From positions 31,221 through 95,220 of the forward strand of contig CAZHDI010000002.1 in NCBI GenBank assembly GCA_964531285.1: a stretch of 64,000 bases of DNA, given 5' to 3'. Made by a program: the position numbers and the translations under genes. Under the pieces are notes generated by a model, which saw nothing but the letters and a program-made list of their open reading frames with translations, ran no database searches and was not told the DNA's origin. This stretch comes from CAZHDI01 sp964531285 (GTDB taxonomy: Bacteria > Pseudomonadota > Alphaproteobacteria > JAJFIK01). This document shows, one piece after another, positions 1 to 8,048 of this stretch. Position 1 is the stretch's first letter; each line of letters starts with the position of its first letter.

Positions 1-180
1 CTGGAGCGCGGGTTTCTGGTGAGCGTGGATGCGGCGATCGCCGATGTGATCGGCAGGGCGCAGGGGACGTTGATGGACCAGATCGCTCATGTGGAAGCCC
101 GCCTTGCGGAGGCACCGCTCACCACACGGATTACCGAACAGGACACGTCCAAGCGCAAGGGAGGCCGTCATGAGCGATAA
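1..180 (+). CDS. C-terminal fragment of an unidentified protein, possibly a MarR-type regulator
   Basis: An open frame enters from the left edge and gives 59 residues ending at a TAA. The visible part is helical in character, with a Leu/Ala/Glu-rich stretch (AHVEARLAEAPL) and a basic tail (SKRKGGR). Its last 11 bases overlap the start of the downstream acetyltransferase, so the two are probably co-translated. Regulator-GNAT pairs are common, and the tail would suit the dimerisation helix of a MarR regulator, but no DNA-binding motif lies inside the window. The family assignment is a guess; the presence of a coding end is better supported. Confidence 0.5.
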   Translation: MERGFLVSVDAAIADVIGRAQGTLMDQIAHVEARLAEAPLTTRITEQDTSKRKGGRHER

Positions 181-643
181 CCGGGCCGTGACCATCCGGC
201 CGTTCGAGGACAGGAACGCCGATGCCTTCCGGCGTCTCAATCACGCGTGGATCACCCGATACTTCGTTCTGGAAGACAAGGACAATGAGAGCCTCGATCA
301 TCCGCAGACGGCGATCCTCGATCCGGGCGGTGAAATTCTCATGGCCGAGGCCGGCGACCGGCCGGTGGGATGCGTGGCGCTCATGGCCATGGGCGGGGAT
401 CGGTTCGAACTGGCCAAAATGGCAGTCGACGACGGCGCTCAGGGACTCGGAATCGGCCGTGCGCTGATGGATGCGGCAATTGCCTGGGCGCGCGAGCGTG
501 GCGCAAAGCAGCTTTATTTGGAGAGCAACACACGGTTGACGCCCGCGCTGACGCTGTATCGCTCAGTCGGCTTCCGGACGATTGAGGACGACACCCCCTC
601 GCCTTACGCCCGCGCCAATATCCGCATGATCCTGGATCTTTGA
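170..643 (+). CDS. GNAT family N-acetyltransferase
   Basis: A 157-residue protein of normal length for a single GNAT domain, predicted to move an acetyl group from acetyl-CoA to an amine; the substrate cannot be told. The acetyl-CoA loop is visible as DGAQGLGIGRALMD (motif A, about residues 86-99), followed by YLESNTRL and LYRSVGFR, the usual motif B region. I placed the start at the ATG beginning MSDNRAV because GNAT homology starts there (VTIRPFED), AAGGGAGG lies just upstream, and it overlaps the preceding stop by 11 bases. An in-frame ATG at 89 would add 27 basic residues unlike the family. Confidence 0.85.
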   Translation: MSDNRAVTIRPFEDRNADAFRRLNHAWITRYFVLEDKDNESLDHPQTAILDPGGEILMAEAGDRPVGCVALMAMGGDRFELAKMAVDDGAQGLGIGRALMDAAIAWARERGAKQLYLESNTRLTPALTLYRSVGFRTIEDDTPSPYARANIRMILDL

Positions 644-721
644 TCGCACCGGCCGGTCGGCTCTGGCATGGCCGACTTTCTAGGGCGCGGTGCTGGCGGC
701 TACGCAAACCGCCGATGCCCT

Positions 722-749
722 GGAAGGCGCGCCGCGCGGCGCCCCTTCC
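722..749. terminator. GC-rich hairpin between convergent genes
   Basis: GGAAGG (722-727) and GCGCC (729-733) pair with GGCGC (738-742) and CCTTCC (744-749) around a GCGC loop, with one internal mismatch. It lies between the ends of the GNAT gene and the lipoprotein gene that face each other. There is no T run, so intrinsic termination is uncertain, but the place suits a shared transcript end. Confidence 0.4.
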
Positions 750-773
750 GGTGCACAGTGACGATGCTGCCGG

Positions 774-1310
774 TCAGCTACCGGCGCTCGGCTCACCCGG
801 ACGCAACACCAGCGTCTCCAGCGTCCGCAGCACATCGCGCGCGTCATAAGCGCTGACATCGTTGCGCGGCACCTCGCCGCTGTAGATCTTGATCACGGCC
901 GATGCCTCATAACGCTCGACAAGCCGGTAGGTATCCATGTGATACAGCCGGTTGCGGTGCCAATAGCCGCCATACACGGAGTAGTAAAATCCCGGATAGC
1001 GCGGCACGGTCGCGGTGCTGTAAACGCGCTCTTCCCGTTCCGTTTGCTGACGCTCGACAATGAAATAATCGCCGCCGCGTTCCACGGTCAGTTCGGCCGA
1101 CCGGTACAGGAGGTAATTCTCGACCGTCTCCCGGTCGGTGAGGGAATCGCCGCGATAGGTGACCCGGAAACGATCCGTCTCCAAACTCTGCTCGCGATAG
1201 CCGAAGCCAGACTGGCCGGTGGCGCGCTGATAAGGCGACGGCCCCGTTGCGCAGGCCGTGATCACCAGGGCCATCATCAGGATCAATCCGTGACGGACAG
1301 TCATTTTCAT
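774..1310 (-). CDS. CC0125/CC1285-family lipoprotein
   Basis: A 178-residue predicted outer-membrane lipoprotein. The N-terminus MKMTVRHGLILMMALVITAC is a type II signal peptide with a lipobox ending at Cys20. The mature part has the hallmarks I associate with the alphaproteobacterial CC0125/CC1285 family: GYREQSLETDRFRVTYRGDS, then TVENYLLYRSAELT, then an aromatic YPGFYYSVYGGYW stretch near the C-terminal third. The start was chosen at the ATG after AGAGGGGGAAAC, because longer in-frame starts add a proline/arginine-rich leader with no signal-peptide character. The family role is unknown. It is not closely linked to an operon partner. Confidence 0.8.
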   Translation of the reverse strand: MKMTVRHGLILMMALVITACATGPSPYQRATGQSGFGYREQSLETDRFRVTYRGDSLTDRETVENYLLYRSAELTVERGGDYFIVERQQTEREERVYSTATVPRYPGFYYSVYGGYWHRNRLYHMDTYRLVERYEASAVIKIYSGEVPRNDVSAYDARDVLRTLETLVLRPGEPSAGS

Positions 1311-1455
1311 CTCGTGTTTCCCCCTCTTCTTTCGCGGTGATATCCCCACGCCGTCTTCGGATCCGCTCCACGGCGCTGGGCAGTCTGACACCAAGGTATC
1401 CCAGGGGCAAGATGGTGACGCGAAGGGGATTGCTCCGAACACAACCGACTGGTTG

Positions 1456-2250
1456 TCAGAAATGCGTGAGATAGCCGCCATCGACGGCGAGGGTCTGCCC
1501 GGTGATGTACGACGCCGCGGGCGACGCCAGGAACACCGCCGCTCCGGCGATCTCTTCAGGGCGCCCCCACCGGCCGAGCGATGTCCGCCGCGCCAGCCAG
1601 TCGGCAACGGCCGTGTCATCCGCCATGGCCGCATTGGCCTCGGTGGCGAAATAGCCCGGCGCGATGGCGTTCACGGTGATTCCCTGGGGCCCCACTTCGG
1701 CGGCCAGGGCATGGGTGAGCGCCGTCAGCGCGCCCTTTGTGGCCGTATAGACCGCATCGCCGGAGCGGGCGATCGGCCCCGCGATGGATGTGATGTTGAT
1801 GATCCGTCCATATCGGCTCTCGGGGGGCGCCGCCGTCATGAGACGAATGGCTTCCCGGCACAGATGGATCGGCGCCACCAGATTCACATCCATCAGGGTG
1901 CGGATATCATCCGACTGAAAATCGAGAAAGGCGCGGCGGTCGCGCTGGCCGACATTATTGATGAGAATATCCAGCCCGCCGGGGCCAAGCGCCTGCATGG
2001 CGTCTGATGCCGCCCTCTCATCGGCGATATCGAAGACCAGAGGATCGGCCGCGCCGCCGGCATCGCCGATCAGGCGCACCGCATGGGCCACCGCCTGCCC
2101 GTCGCGTCCATTGATCAGCACGCGGGCTCCGGCGAGCGCGATGGCTCGGGCGATCTCGAAGCCGAGCCCCCGCGCCGCGCCGGTGACCAGCGCCGTCCGG
2201 CCTTCAAGGGAGAAGACCGGACGCGTGGACGGATCGTCAGAGGCCGACAT
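1456..2250 (-). CDS. SDR family NAD(P)-dependent oxidoreductase
   Basis: A 264-residue classical short-chain dehydrogenase. Visible motifs are TGAARGLG (cofactor binding, about residues 23-30), NNVG in place of the usual NNAG (about 99-102), a catalytic Ser in INITSIAG, the YTATK catalytic Tyr-Lys pair, and APGYFATE after the active site. The C-terminal YITGQTLAVDGGY is the usual SDR ending. The pattern is closest to gluconate 5-dehydrogenase / 3-oxoacyl-reductase-like members, but the substrate cannot be decided. The gene starts 14 bases inside the 3' end of the porin gene upstream on the same strand, so the pair is likely co-transcribed, an unusual partnership. Confidence 0.85.
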   Translation of the reverse strand: MSASDDPSTRPVFSLEGRTALVTGAARGLGFEIARAIALAGARVLINGRDGQAVAHAVRLIGDAGGAADPLVFDIADERAASDAMQALGPGGLDILINNVGQRDRRAFLDFQSDDIRTLMDVNLVAPIHLCREAIRLMTAAPPESRYGRIINITSIAGPIARSGDAVYTATKGALTALTHALAAEVGPQGITVNAIAPGYFATEANAAMADDTAVADWLARRTSLGRWGRPEEIAGAAVFLASPAASYITGQTLAVDGGYLTHF

Positions 2251-3139
2251 TCACTGAGACACCGCCATAAAGGACCTCGTTGTCCTCCGCGCCGTCGAAC
2301 GAGAACTCCCCGGTCGTGCCCGACCAGTTCACGTTTGCGCCGACACTGACATGATCGGTCAGGCGCGAGCTGATCCCGGCTCCGACGCCGTAATAGACCC
2401 GGCTGTCGTCGATCTCCGCCGTGGCCAGATTGCCCAGGTCATCGCCCACAAAGCTGCGGGCGCCGGCCAGCGCGGCATTCCGGTTGGCGTCTTCGTCGCC
2501 AATATTCACATAGCCCGCGACACTGTTGATCTCCAGCTTGAGCTGGTCGCCCAGGATCGCCAGACGCCAGCGGCCTTTGGTCTCGACCGTGACGTTTTCC
2601 AAATCCACATCGTAATAGGCCCGGATCAGCACCGGGATGATCACGGGCAGATCCAGACCGGCGAATACCTCGAAGGAATGAGGATCGGCGCCGCCGGTAT
2701 CCTCTGCACCCGGATAGTAATAATAGGTCGCGCCGGCCTCGGCGACGATCAACTCAGCCAGGTTCACCCGCGCCTTGGCGAAGATGTCCACCTCGGTCGG
2801 CTCATCGAGCCCGTTATTGCTGTCCTGAAGCGGTACAAAGCCTTTGGCGCCGCCTTCGACGGTCAAGAGCCCTGTGTCGAGGCTGGTTTTGAGTTGAAGC
2901 GTCGCGGTGTCGGAGTCTTGTGTGACGCCCCGGAACACCCGCGCGGACTGATAGCCCGCGGTGGCATTGACGCTGACCACCCCCTCGCGGATCTCGACAA
3001 GATCGGACTCGGTGGCCGGAGTGGCCAATGCCGTGGCCGGCACGGCAAACACCAAGGCGGCGGCAATCGGCGCCATCACGGTGCGCAGCGGGGCAACAAA
3101 GCGGCGCGCCGCACCGGGCGGCCTGAGGAACGCGTGCAT
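2237..3139 (-). CDS. Putative outer-membrane porin (TorF-like beta-barrel)
   Basis: A 300-residue protein with a long basic N-region and hydrophobic signal peptide (TVMAPIAAALVFAVPATALA, about residues 20-39). The mature part is built of alternating amphipathic strands: VSVNATAGYQSARVFRGVTQ is typical of TorF-type putative porins, and it ends in YGGVSVNVGL, an outer-membrane-protein ending with an aromatic/aliphatic pattern. About 12 strands can be guessed. What it transports is unknown. It is the first gene of a two-gene unit with the overlapping SDR gene. The start is the ATG at 3139; a short AGGGAG lies about 13 bases upstream. Confidence 0.7.
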   Translation of the reverse strand: MHAFLRPPGAARRFVAPLRTVMAPIAAALVFAVPATALATPATESDLVEIREGVVSVNATAGYQSARVFRGVTQDSDTATLQLKTSLDTGLLTVEGGAKGFVPLQDSNNGLDEPTEVDIFAKARVNLAELIVAEAGATYYYYPGAEDTGGADPHSFEVFAGLDLPVIIPVLIRAYYDVDLENVTVETKGRWRLAILGDQLKLEINSVAGYVNIGDEDANRNAALAGARSFVGDDLGNLATAEIDDSRVYYGVGAGISSRLTDHVSVGANVNWSGTTGEFSFDGAEDNEVLYGGVSVNVGL

Positions 3140-3463
3140 CGTCTTTCAATCTCCCTGGATGCCCCCCACCCTGGCTGCGGCGTGAAGACCACGAGAAAGG
3201 GGCAATTGCGGGGCAAGCGTGTCTATGGTCCTCGCCTTATCTCGCCGACGGGTGGACTGTCGCCTTACGATTATGAGAGGCCGGCTGCCTTAAAGACCCA
3301 ATTGTTCCGGAACGGAACACCGCTGAGAATCCACCGGCGCATGCCCACTTACTGACTATTTGTCACCGCACTTGATTGTGCGCCGATCCGCCGCGGTTTA
3401 CTCTGAGCGCGCGGGGCGCGAGACCCCGCGTGACACGCAATCCCAAAAGGGGGGAGTTGAACC
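3140..3463. other. Divergent intergenic region between porin and GlsB/YeaQ genes
   Basis: No convincing gene here. It must carry the promoters of both flanking genes. Two inverted repeats stand out: TGTTCC-GGAAC-GGAACA at 3303-3319, and CGCGGGG-N7-CCCCGCG at 3410-3430 in the likely leader of the stress protein. GGAAC occurs twice within the first, but no GTT lies 16-17 bases downstream, so an EcfG promoter is not supported. Confidence 0.5.
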
Positions 3464-3727
3464 ATGGAAGTTTTCGGCGTCGTTCTGCCGGCGATTGTCG
3501 TGGTGCTGCTGCTGGGGGCCGTCGCGGGTCTCATCGCAGGCGCCATCACCGGAGCGAGCTTCGGCATCCTGGGCAGCATCATCATCGGCATCGTCGGTGC
3601 TGTTATCGGCAACTATCTGTTCGCGTTTCTCGGTATCGCCGTAGGCGGTGTTCTGGGAGAATTGTTTGCTGCCGTCATCGGGGCGGTCATCCTGGTGGTG
3701 ATCATCGGCATGTTCAACCGGAACTGA
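3464..3727 (+). CDS. GlsB/YeaQ/YmgE family stress-response membrane protein
   Basis: An 87-residue, very hydrophobic inner-membrane protein made of glycine-rich helices: VVLPAIVVVLLLGAVAGLIA, then ITGASFGILGSIIIGIVGAVIGN, then a last helix AAVIGAVILVVIIGMF ending at NRN. This is the transglycosylase-associated / YeaQ family, known to be induced by stationary phase and stress; its molecular role is unknown. The start is well fixed by AAGGGGGGAG nine bases upstream of the ATG. Monocistronic by appearance, convergent with the GNAT gene 40 bases downstream. Confidence 0.85.
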   Translation: MEVFGVVLPAIVVVLLLGAVAGLIAGAITGASFGILGSIIIGIVGAVIGNYLFAFLGIAVGGVLGELFAAVIGAVILVVIIGMFNRN

Positions 3728-3767
3728 CCCGCTCAGGGTCCGCAACGATGACGACGGGTCCGGCCGC

Positions 3768-4382
3768 TTACACCGGCCGGGCCTCGCGCCACATCGGCCA
3801 CATGGGCGGACAGCCCGGTGCCGGCGTCTCCTGGCGGATCACCTCGAAGCCATGAGCCCGGTAGAAGGACAGATTGCGCTCCTTGGAATTTTCCAGATAG
3901 GCCGGCATACCGGCCGCGTCGGCCAGGGCGAGGCCCGCACGCATCATCTTGCCGCCCAGTCCCCGGCCCTGATTCCCCGAGCGCACACCGATCGCATACA
4001 GATAATAATGCGGATCCTTCGGCTTACTGGCCGCCAGAAACTCACCGACCGCAAATGCGCGTTTCAATCCGGTCAGCCCGCCATGACGCACAAGCGCGCC
4101 GGCAATCGTGAACCGCGCGGCCATCGAGAGATCGGCCCGGGCATCCGGCGGCATCCATAAGGTTCCCGCAGCCCCATCGGTGCTGCGATGGCCGAAGCCA
4201 TGGGTCAAATAGATGTGACGGGCCAGGAGCGTATTGACCGGCCGCAAGGCGGCTGTACCCCCGAGCGCCCACACCATGACAGGATCGTCCTGAAAGGCGT
4301 CGGCGATGATCTCTCCGATCATCGCCGCATCGGCCCGTGTCAGCGACACAACCTCATCGATCGCGTCCATGCCGCCCTTCAT
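3768..4382 (-). CDS. GNAT family N-acetyltransferase
   Basis: A GNAT domain protein of about 204 residues. The acetyl-CoA loop is seen as VRSGNQGRGLGGKMMRAGLA, followed by YLENSKERNLSFYRAHGF (motif B) and a C-terminal CPPMWPMWRE. This arrangement resembles the GNAT subfamily with a Pro-Met-Trp ending found across bacteria. The substrate is unknown. The start was placed at MKGGMDAID, 17 bases after the DUF885 gene stop on the same strand; MDAID (4370) is an alternative, and a TTG at 4436 inside the previous gene is less likely. Co-transcribed with the peptidase gene upstream. Confidence 0.8.
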   Translation of the reverse strand: MKGGMDAIDEVVSLTRADAAMIGEIIADAFQDDPVMVWALGGTAALRPVNTLLARHIYLTHGFGHRSTDGAAGTLWMPPDARADLSMAARFTIAGALVRHGGLTGLKRAFAVGEFLAASKPKDPHYYLYAIGVRSGNQGRGLGGKMMRAGLALADAAGMPAYLENSKERNLSFYRAHGFEVIRQETPAPGCPPMWPMWREARPV

Positions 4383-4399
4383 GGCGGGAGGCAGATCAA

Positions 4400-6310
4400 T
4401 CACGGCGTGGCCGCTTCCTTGGTTTGCGCGACCCAAGCCGCGACCCGGTCCTCCAGGATCGACAGGGGCAGTGGCCCGTCCTTGAGCACCACATCGTGAT
4501 AGGCGCGGATGTCGAAGGCATCGCCGAGGTCCGCCTTGGCGTCCTCGCGCAACTGGAGGATTTTCTCCTTACCGATCAGATAGGCCGTGGCCTGACCCGT
4601 GTAGACGATATACCGCTCGATGGCCTTCTGCGCATCTGCGCGCGGATTGGGCGTATTCTCGACGAGATAATCGACCGCTTCTTCGCGGGTCCATTTGCGC
4701 GCATGAATGCCGGTATCGACCACAAGACGGCAGGCCCGCCACAGCTCCATGGCAAGACGCCCGAAGTCCGAATACGGATCTTCATAGAACCCCATTTCCT
4801 TGGGCAGATACTCGCTGTAAAGACCCCAGCCCTCGGTATAGGCCGTGAAGCGCACATGCTTGCGGAACTCGGGAAGCCCGTCGAGTTCCTGGGCAATGGC
4901 GATCTGCATGTGATGGCCGGGATTGCCCTCGTGATAGGCCAGCGCCTCCATCTGATAGATCGGCATCTGGCTCATGTCATAAAGATTGGCGTAATAGGTG
5001 CCCGGGCGCGATCCGTCCACGGCGGGCCGCTGATAGAAAGCCTTGCCGGCGGAGCGTTCGCGGAACGGTTCGACCCGCTTGACCACAAGCTCGGCTTCGG
5101 GGAAGCGCAGGAACACCTCGGGCAGCCGCTCGGTCATGATGTCGATGAGTTCGGTCGCCTCTGCGAGATAGCGTGCCCGTCCCTCATCCGTCGTCGGATA
5201 ATAGAACTGCGGATCGGTCCGCATGAACTCGAAGAACTCCTGAAGCGTGCCATCGAAACCGACCTGCACCATGATCTCTTCCATGGCGCTGTGGATGCGT
5301 TCGACATTGGCAAGGCCCATCTCGTGAACCTCGTCGGCCGTCATGTCCGTCGTCGTATAATAAGACAGCCGCTCGGCATAATAGGCATCGCCGTCTGGCA
5401 GCTTCCACGCACCGTCATCGGTGCTGGCCAGGGGCTGCTGACGTTCAAGCGCGGCAATCAGACGCTCATAAGCCGGCTGGACCACACCGGTCAAGGCCGC
5501 CTCGCCGCGGGTGCGCAAGGCCGCCGCCGTCTCGTCATCGAGATCCAGACCGTCGAGTTTTTCCAGGAAATCGGTCCACAGGATCGAGGCATCGCCATCG
5601 CCATAAGGCGCGCCCGTGATCACATTGCGCGCGGCTTCGATCATCATCGGATAGGTCCAGCGCGGCGGGAAGATGCCCATCTCTTCGCGGATCTGCATCT
5701 GGTCGATCACCTGATCGAACAGCGTACCGACCTTCTCCAGACGGCCAATATAGGCTTCCAGATCGGAAAGCGCGTTCACCCGGTGAATATTGACCATAAA
5801 GCTCGGCATGCTTGTATGCCGTGCCCGGAACTGGTTCATCACATAATCGTGGTGACGGTACTCATCGGCGGCGAGCCAGCGCTCCAAATTTACTTTGTAA
5901 ACGTCGTAACTGAGTTTATCGGCCTCACTGAGGGCCTCCAGATCGAAGGCCTCCAGTTCCGCCATGCGGGCGCGCATGAGGGCGGCGGTCCTGTCGGTGA
6001 AGGCATCCGACAGATCGTCCCACTTGTCATAATCGGTCTTGATGCCGCGATAGCTCTGGAGTTCCGGCGACCGGTCGAGATCCTCCTGATAGGTGCGCGC
6101 GAAGAACGCATTCAGCCGCTCGCCTTCCGTTTGCGCCGCAGTCTCGGAGGATGATGCGTCGCTCGTCGCAGTCTGTGCGCTGTTCGCCGCAAGTTGGGCC
6201 TTGTCGCCGGTGCCATCGGCCTCGACCGGCACGCAAGCCGCCGCGAGAAACGCCAGCGCGGCACACATCGGATAGGGCGTCCAAGCCCGGGTCAGAGCAA
6301 CACGCATCAT
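4400..6310 (-). CDS. DUF885 family lipoprotein, probable metallopeptidase
   Basis: A 636-residue secreted protein. The signal peptide ends at a lipobox (CAALAFLAAAC, Cys26), so it is probably anchored in the outer membrane facing the periplasm. A low-complexity Ala/Ser/Thr linker follows, then the DUF885 domain from about residue 60 to the end. The signature HEGNPGHHMQIAIAQEL (about residue 460) is the zinc-binding helix of this family, and TEGWGLYSEYL about 30 residues later provides the third ligand region. DUF885 proteins are thought to be oligo- or carboxypeptidases of periplasmic peptides. AAGGAGACC directly before the ATG fixes the start. Followed by a GNAT gene in the same unit. Confidence 0.9.
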   Translation of the reverse strand: MMRVALTRAWTPYPMCAALAFLAAACVPVEADGTGDKAQLAANSAQTATSDASSSETAAQTEGERLNAFFARTYQEDLDRSPELQSYRGIKTDYDKWDDLSDAFTDRTAALMRARMAELEAFDLEALSEADKLSYDVYKVNLERWLAADEYRHHDYVMNQFRARHTSMPSFMVNIHRVNALSDLEAYIGRLEKVGTLFDQVIDQMQIREEMGIFPPRWTYPMMIEAARNVITGAPYGDGDASILWTDFLEKLDGLDLDDETAAALRTRGEAALTGVVQPAYERLIAALERQQPLASTDDGAWKLPDGDAYYAERLSYYTTTDMTADEVHEMGLANVERIHSAMEEIMVQVGFDGTLQEFFEFMRTDPQFYYPTTDEGRARYLAEATELIDIMTERLPEVFLRFPEAELVVKRVEPFRERSAGKAFYQRPAVDGSRPGTYYANLYDMSQMPIYQMEALAYHEGNPGHHMQIAIAQELDGLPEFRKHVRFTAYTEGWGLYSEYLPKEMGFYEDPYSDFGRLAMELWRACRLVVDTGIHARKWTREEAVDYLVENTPNPRADAQKAIERYIVYTGQATAYLIGKEKILQLREDAKADLGDAFDIRAYHDVVLKDGPLPLSILEDRVAAWVAQTKEAATP

Positions 6311-6825
6311 GGTCTCCTTGTTGGTTCATACCCACTTGGCCCATAGTTAAGCCTATCAGCGCGCGCGGAACCAGCCCCGCCCGTTACCAAAGACGCAGGC
6401 CTCGTTTCCGGCGCGGTCGCCGGGGCGCACCGGCGAAAGTCCCCGCGCTACTGCGGCGGGCGGCGGGAATTTCATCCTTATGGAAATCAATAACGAGGCG
6501 CTGCTCCGGCGGGCGGCCGGCAGGGTTCCGGACGCGACGGCGCCGGGCAAAGGATCGGGGCCCACCTGTCCATGCCCATGGCGGATATTCAGGCCTTAAG
6601 GGCGGCGGCGATCATGATCGTCAAACAGATCCGCGATCCGCGGGGCCAGGGCCGCCCGCCTACTCCGAACGCGCGCGCGCCCACCTCTTTGGCCGTAAAA
6701 TTCCGTTGCCTTAATGCAACAGGCCAGGGTATTTGCGCGGCGTTGGTAACCTATTGCTCACCATTACGTGCTTTGGCTGTAGGCTCCAGCGCGATTGTAA
6801 CTCCCTTGCGTATAAGGAGAGATGG
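6311..6825. other. Divergent intergenic region upstream of ompA-like gene
   Basis: 515 bases without a supported gene. The half next to the OmpA gene (about 6690-6815) is AT-richer than its surroundings and should hold its promoter; a small GTTGC-N6-GCAAC repeat lies at 6705-6720. I see no terminator-like or tRNA-like structure. Confidence 0.4.
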
Positions 6826-7953
6826 ATGTGGCGAGTTATTAGGCGGGCCGGTATTGCGGCGGTGCTGGCGGGGGTCGCGATTGCCCCGGCCGCAGCGCAG
6901 GAGCGCAATACCACCCCGTATGTCAAAATCGAAGGCGGCTACACCTTCGATTGGGACAGCAAGTTTGAGAATAAGGCGATCCTGACGGATCTGGAGTTGA
7001 ACGAAGGCATCGTTGCCGGCGGCGCAATCGGTTTCTATCTGATGCCGAACCTGCGGACCGAGGCCGAGGCCCAATATCACACCTCGTCGGTGGACCGGGC
7101 GCTTGGCCCGGCGGTCCGTGCCGAAGGTGATATCCGGACCGTCACGGCGATGACCAACCTGCTCTACGATATTCCGCTGACGACCCGCCTGCGGACCTTC
7201 GTGGGTGCCGGTATCGGCGCGGCCTTGATCAACAAGGACTACAATATCAAGCCGAACCCGGTCACGACCCTGCGGGACGAGGACAGCGATTTCGAATTCG
7301 CCTGGCAGGCCATGGCGGGCGTGTCCTACGATCTGACCGAGCGGCTGGTGTTCGAGACCAAGTACCGGTTCCTGAAGACCACCGACTACGAATTCCAACA
7401 GGCCGAAGCGCGCTATCAGAACCACTCGGTTCTGGCGGGTCTGAGGTTCCATCTGGGCAGTGTGCGCCAGCCCGCGCCGCCGCCCCCGCCCCCGCCGCCG
7501 CCGGTCGTTCAGCCCGCACCGCCGCCGCCGCCGCCCGCCCCGTCGGGTCCGGAAGAGCTGCTTGAGCTGGTGTTCTTCGGGCTGGATTCCGCCCAGATCA
7601 CCGCCGATGCGGGCCTTGTGCTCGACCAGGTGGCCGCGACGATCCGGGATGAGAACATCCAGGCGATCCGTCTGGAAGGCCATGCCGACCGGTCGGGTGC
7701 GGTTGACTACAATCTGCGGCTCAGCCAGCGCCGTGCCGAGTCGGTCCGCAACGGGCTGATCGCGCGGGGCGTGCCGGCCGGGAATGTGGTGATCTCTGCC
7801 AAGGGTGAAGGCGATCCGCGGGTGCCGACCGAAGATGGCGTGCGCGAACAGTCGAACCGCTTCGTGCAGATCTTCGTGCGGTATCAGGACCGCGACGCCG
7901 TGGCGCCACCCGCGCCGCCGGCCCAGCCGTCGAATGAGCCGATCGGCCTCTAA
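6826..7953 (+). CDS. OmpA-family outer-membrane protein
   Basis: A 375-residue protein with a signal peptide (MWRVIRRAGIAAVLAGVAIAPAAAQ). Residues about 26-210 form an eight-stranded beta-barrel of the alphaproteobacterial OmpA-like porin type (TPYVKIEGGYTFDW ... HSVLAGLRFHLG). A proline-rich linker of PPPPP blocks (about 215-245) leads to a C-terminal OmpA peptidoglycan-binding domain: ELVFFGLDSAQITADA, LEGHADRSGAVDYNLRLSQ, RRAESVRNGL and SNRFVQIFV. It should tether the outer membrane to peptidoglycan. The start is fixed by AAGGAGAG a few bases before the ATG. A strong terminator follows. Confidence 0.92.
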   Translation: MWRVIRRAGIAAVLAGVAIAPAAAQERNTTPYVKIEGGYTFDWDSKFENKAILTDLELNEGIVAGGAIGFYLMPNLRTEAEAQYHTSSVDRALGPAVRAEGDIRTVTAMTNLLYDIPLTTRLRTFVGAGIGAALINKDYNIKPNPVTTLRDEDSDFEFAWQAMAGVSYDLTERLVFETKYRFLKTTDYEFQQAEARYQNHSVLAGLRFHLGSVRQPAPPPPPPPPPVVQPAPPPPPPAPSGPEELLELVFFGLDSAQITADAGLVLDQVAATIRDENIQAIRLEGHADRSGAVDYNLRLSQRRAESVRNGLIARGVPAGNVVISAKGEGDPRVPTEDGVREQSNRFVQIFVRYQDRDAVAPPAPPAQPSNEPIGL

Positions 7954-7974
7954 GCCGGATGGCCAGAAAACAGG

Positions 7975-8007
7975 AAACCGCCCCGGTGCTGCCGGGGCGG
8001 TTTTTTT
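7975..8007 (+). terminator. Rho-independent terminator of ompA-like gene
   Basis: AACCGCCCCGG and CCGGGGCGGTT pair around a TGCTG loop and are followed by a run of seven T. It lies 22 bases after the OmpA stop codon. Confidence 0.92.
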
Positions 8008-8048
8008 GTGCCTGAAGCGATGACGAGGGCGGGTGGGCCCTCGGCGGA

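Noticed and set aside
3303..3319. GGAAC elements as an EcfG promoter for the GlsB/YeaQ gene
   Set aside because: No GTT lies 16-17 bases downstream on either strand.
4337..6154. A 605-codon open frame antisense to the DUF885 gene
   Set aside because: The sense frame has a lipobox and the HEGNPGHH motif; the antisense product has no recognisable family.
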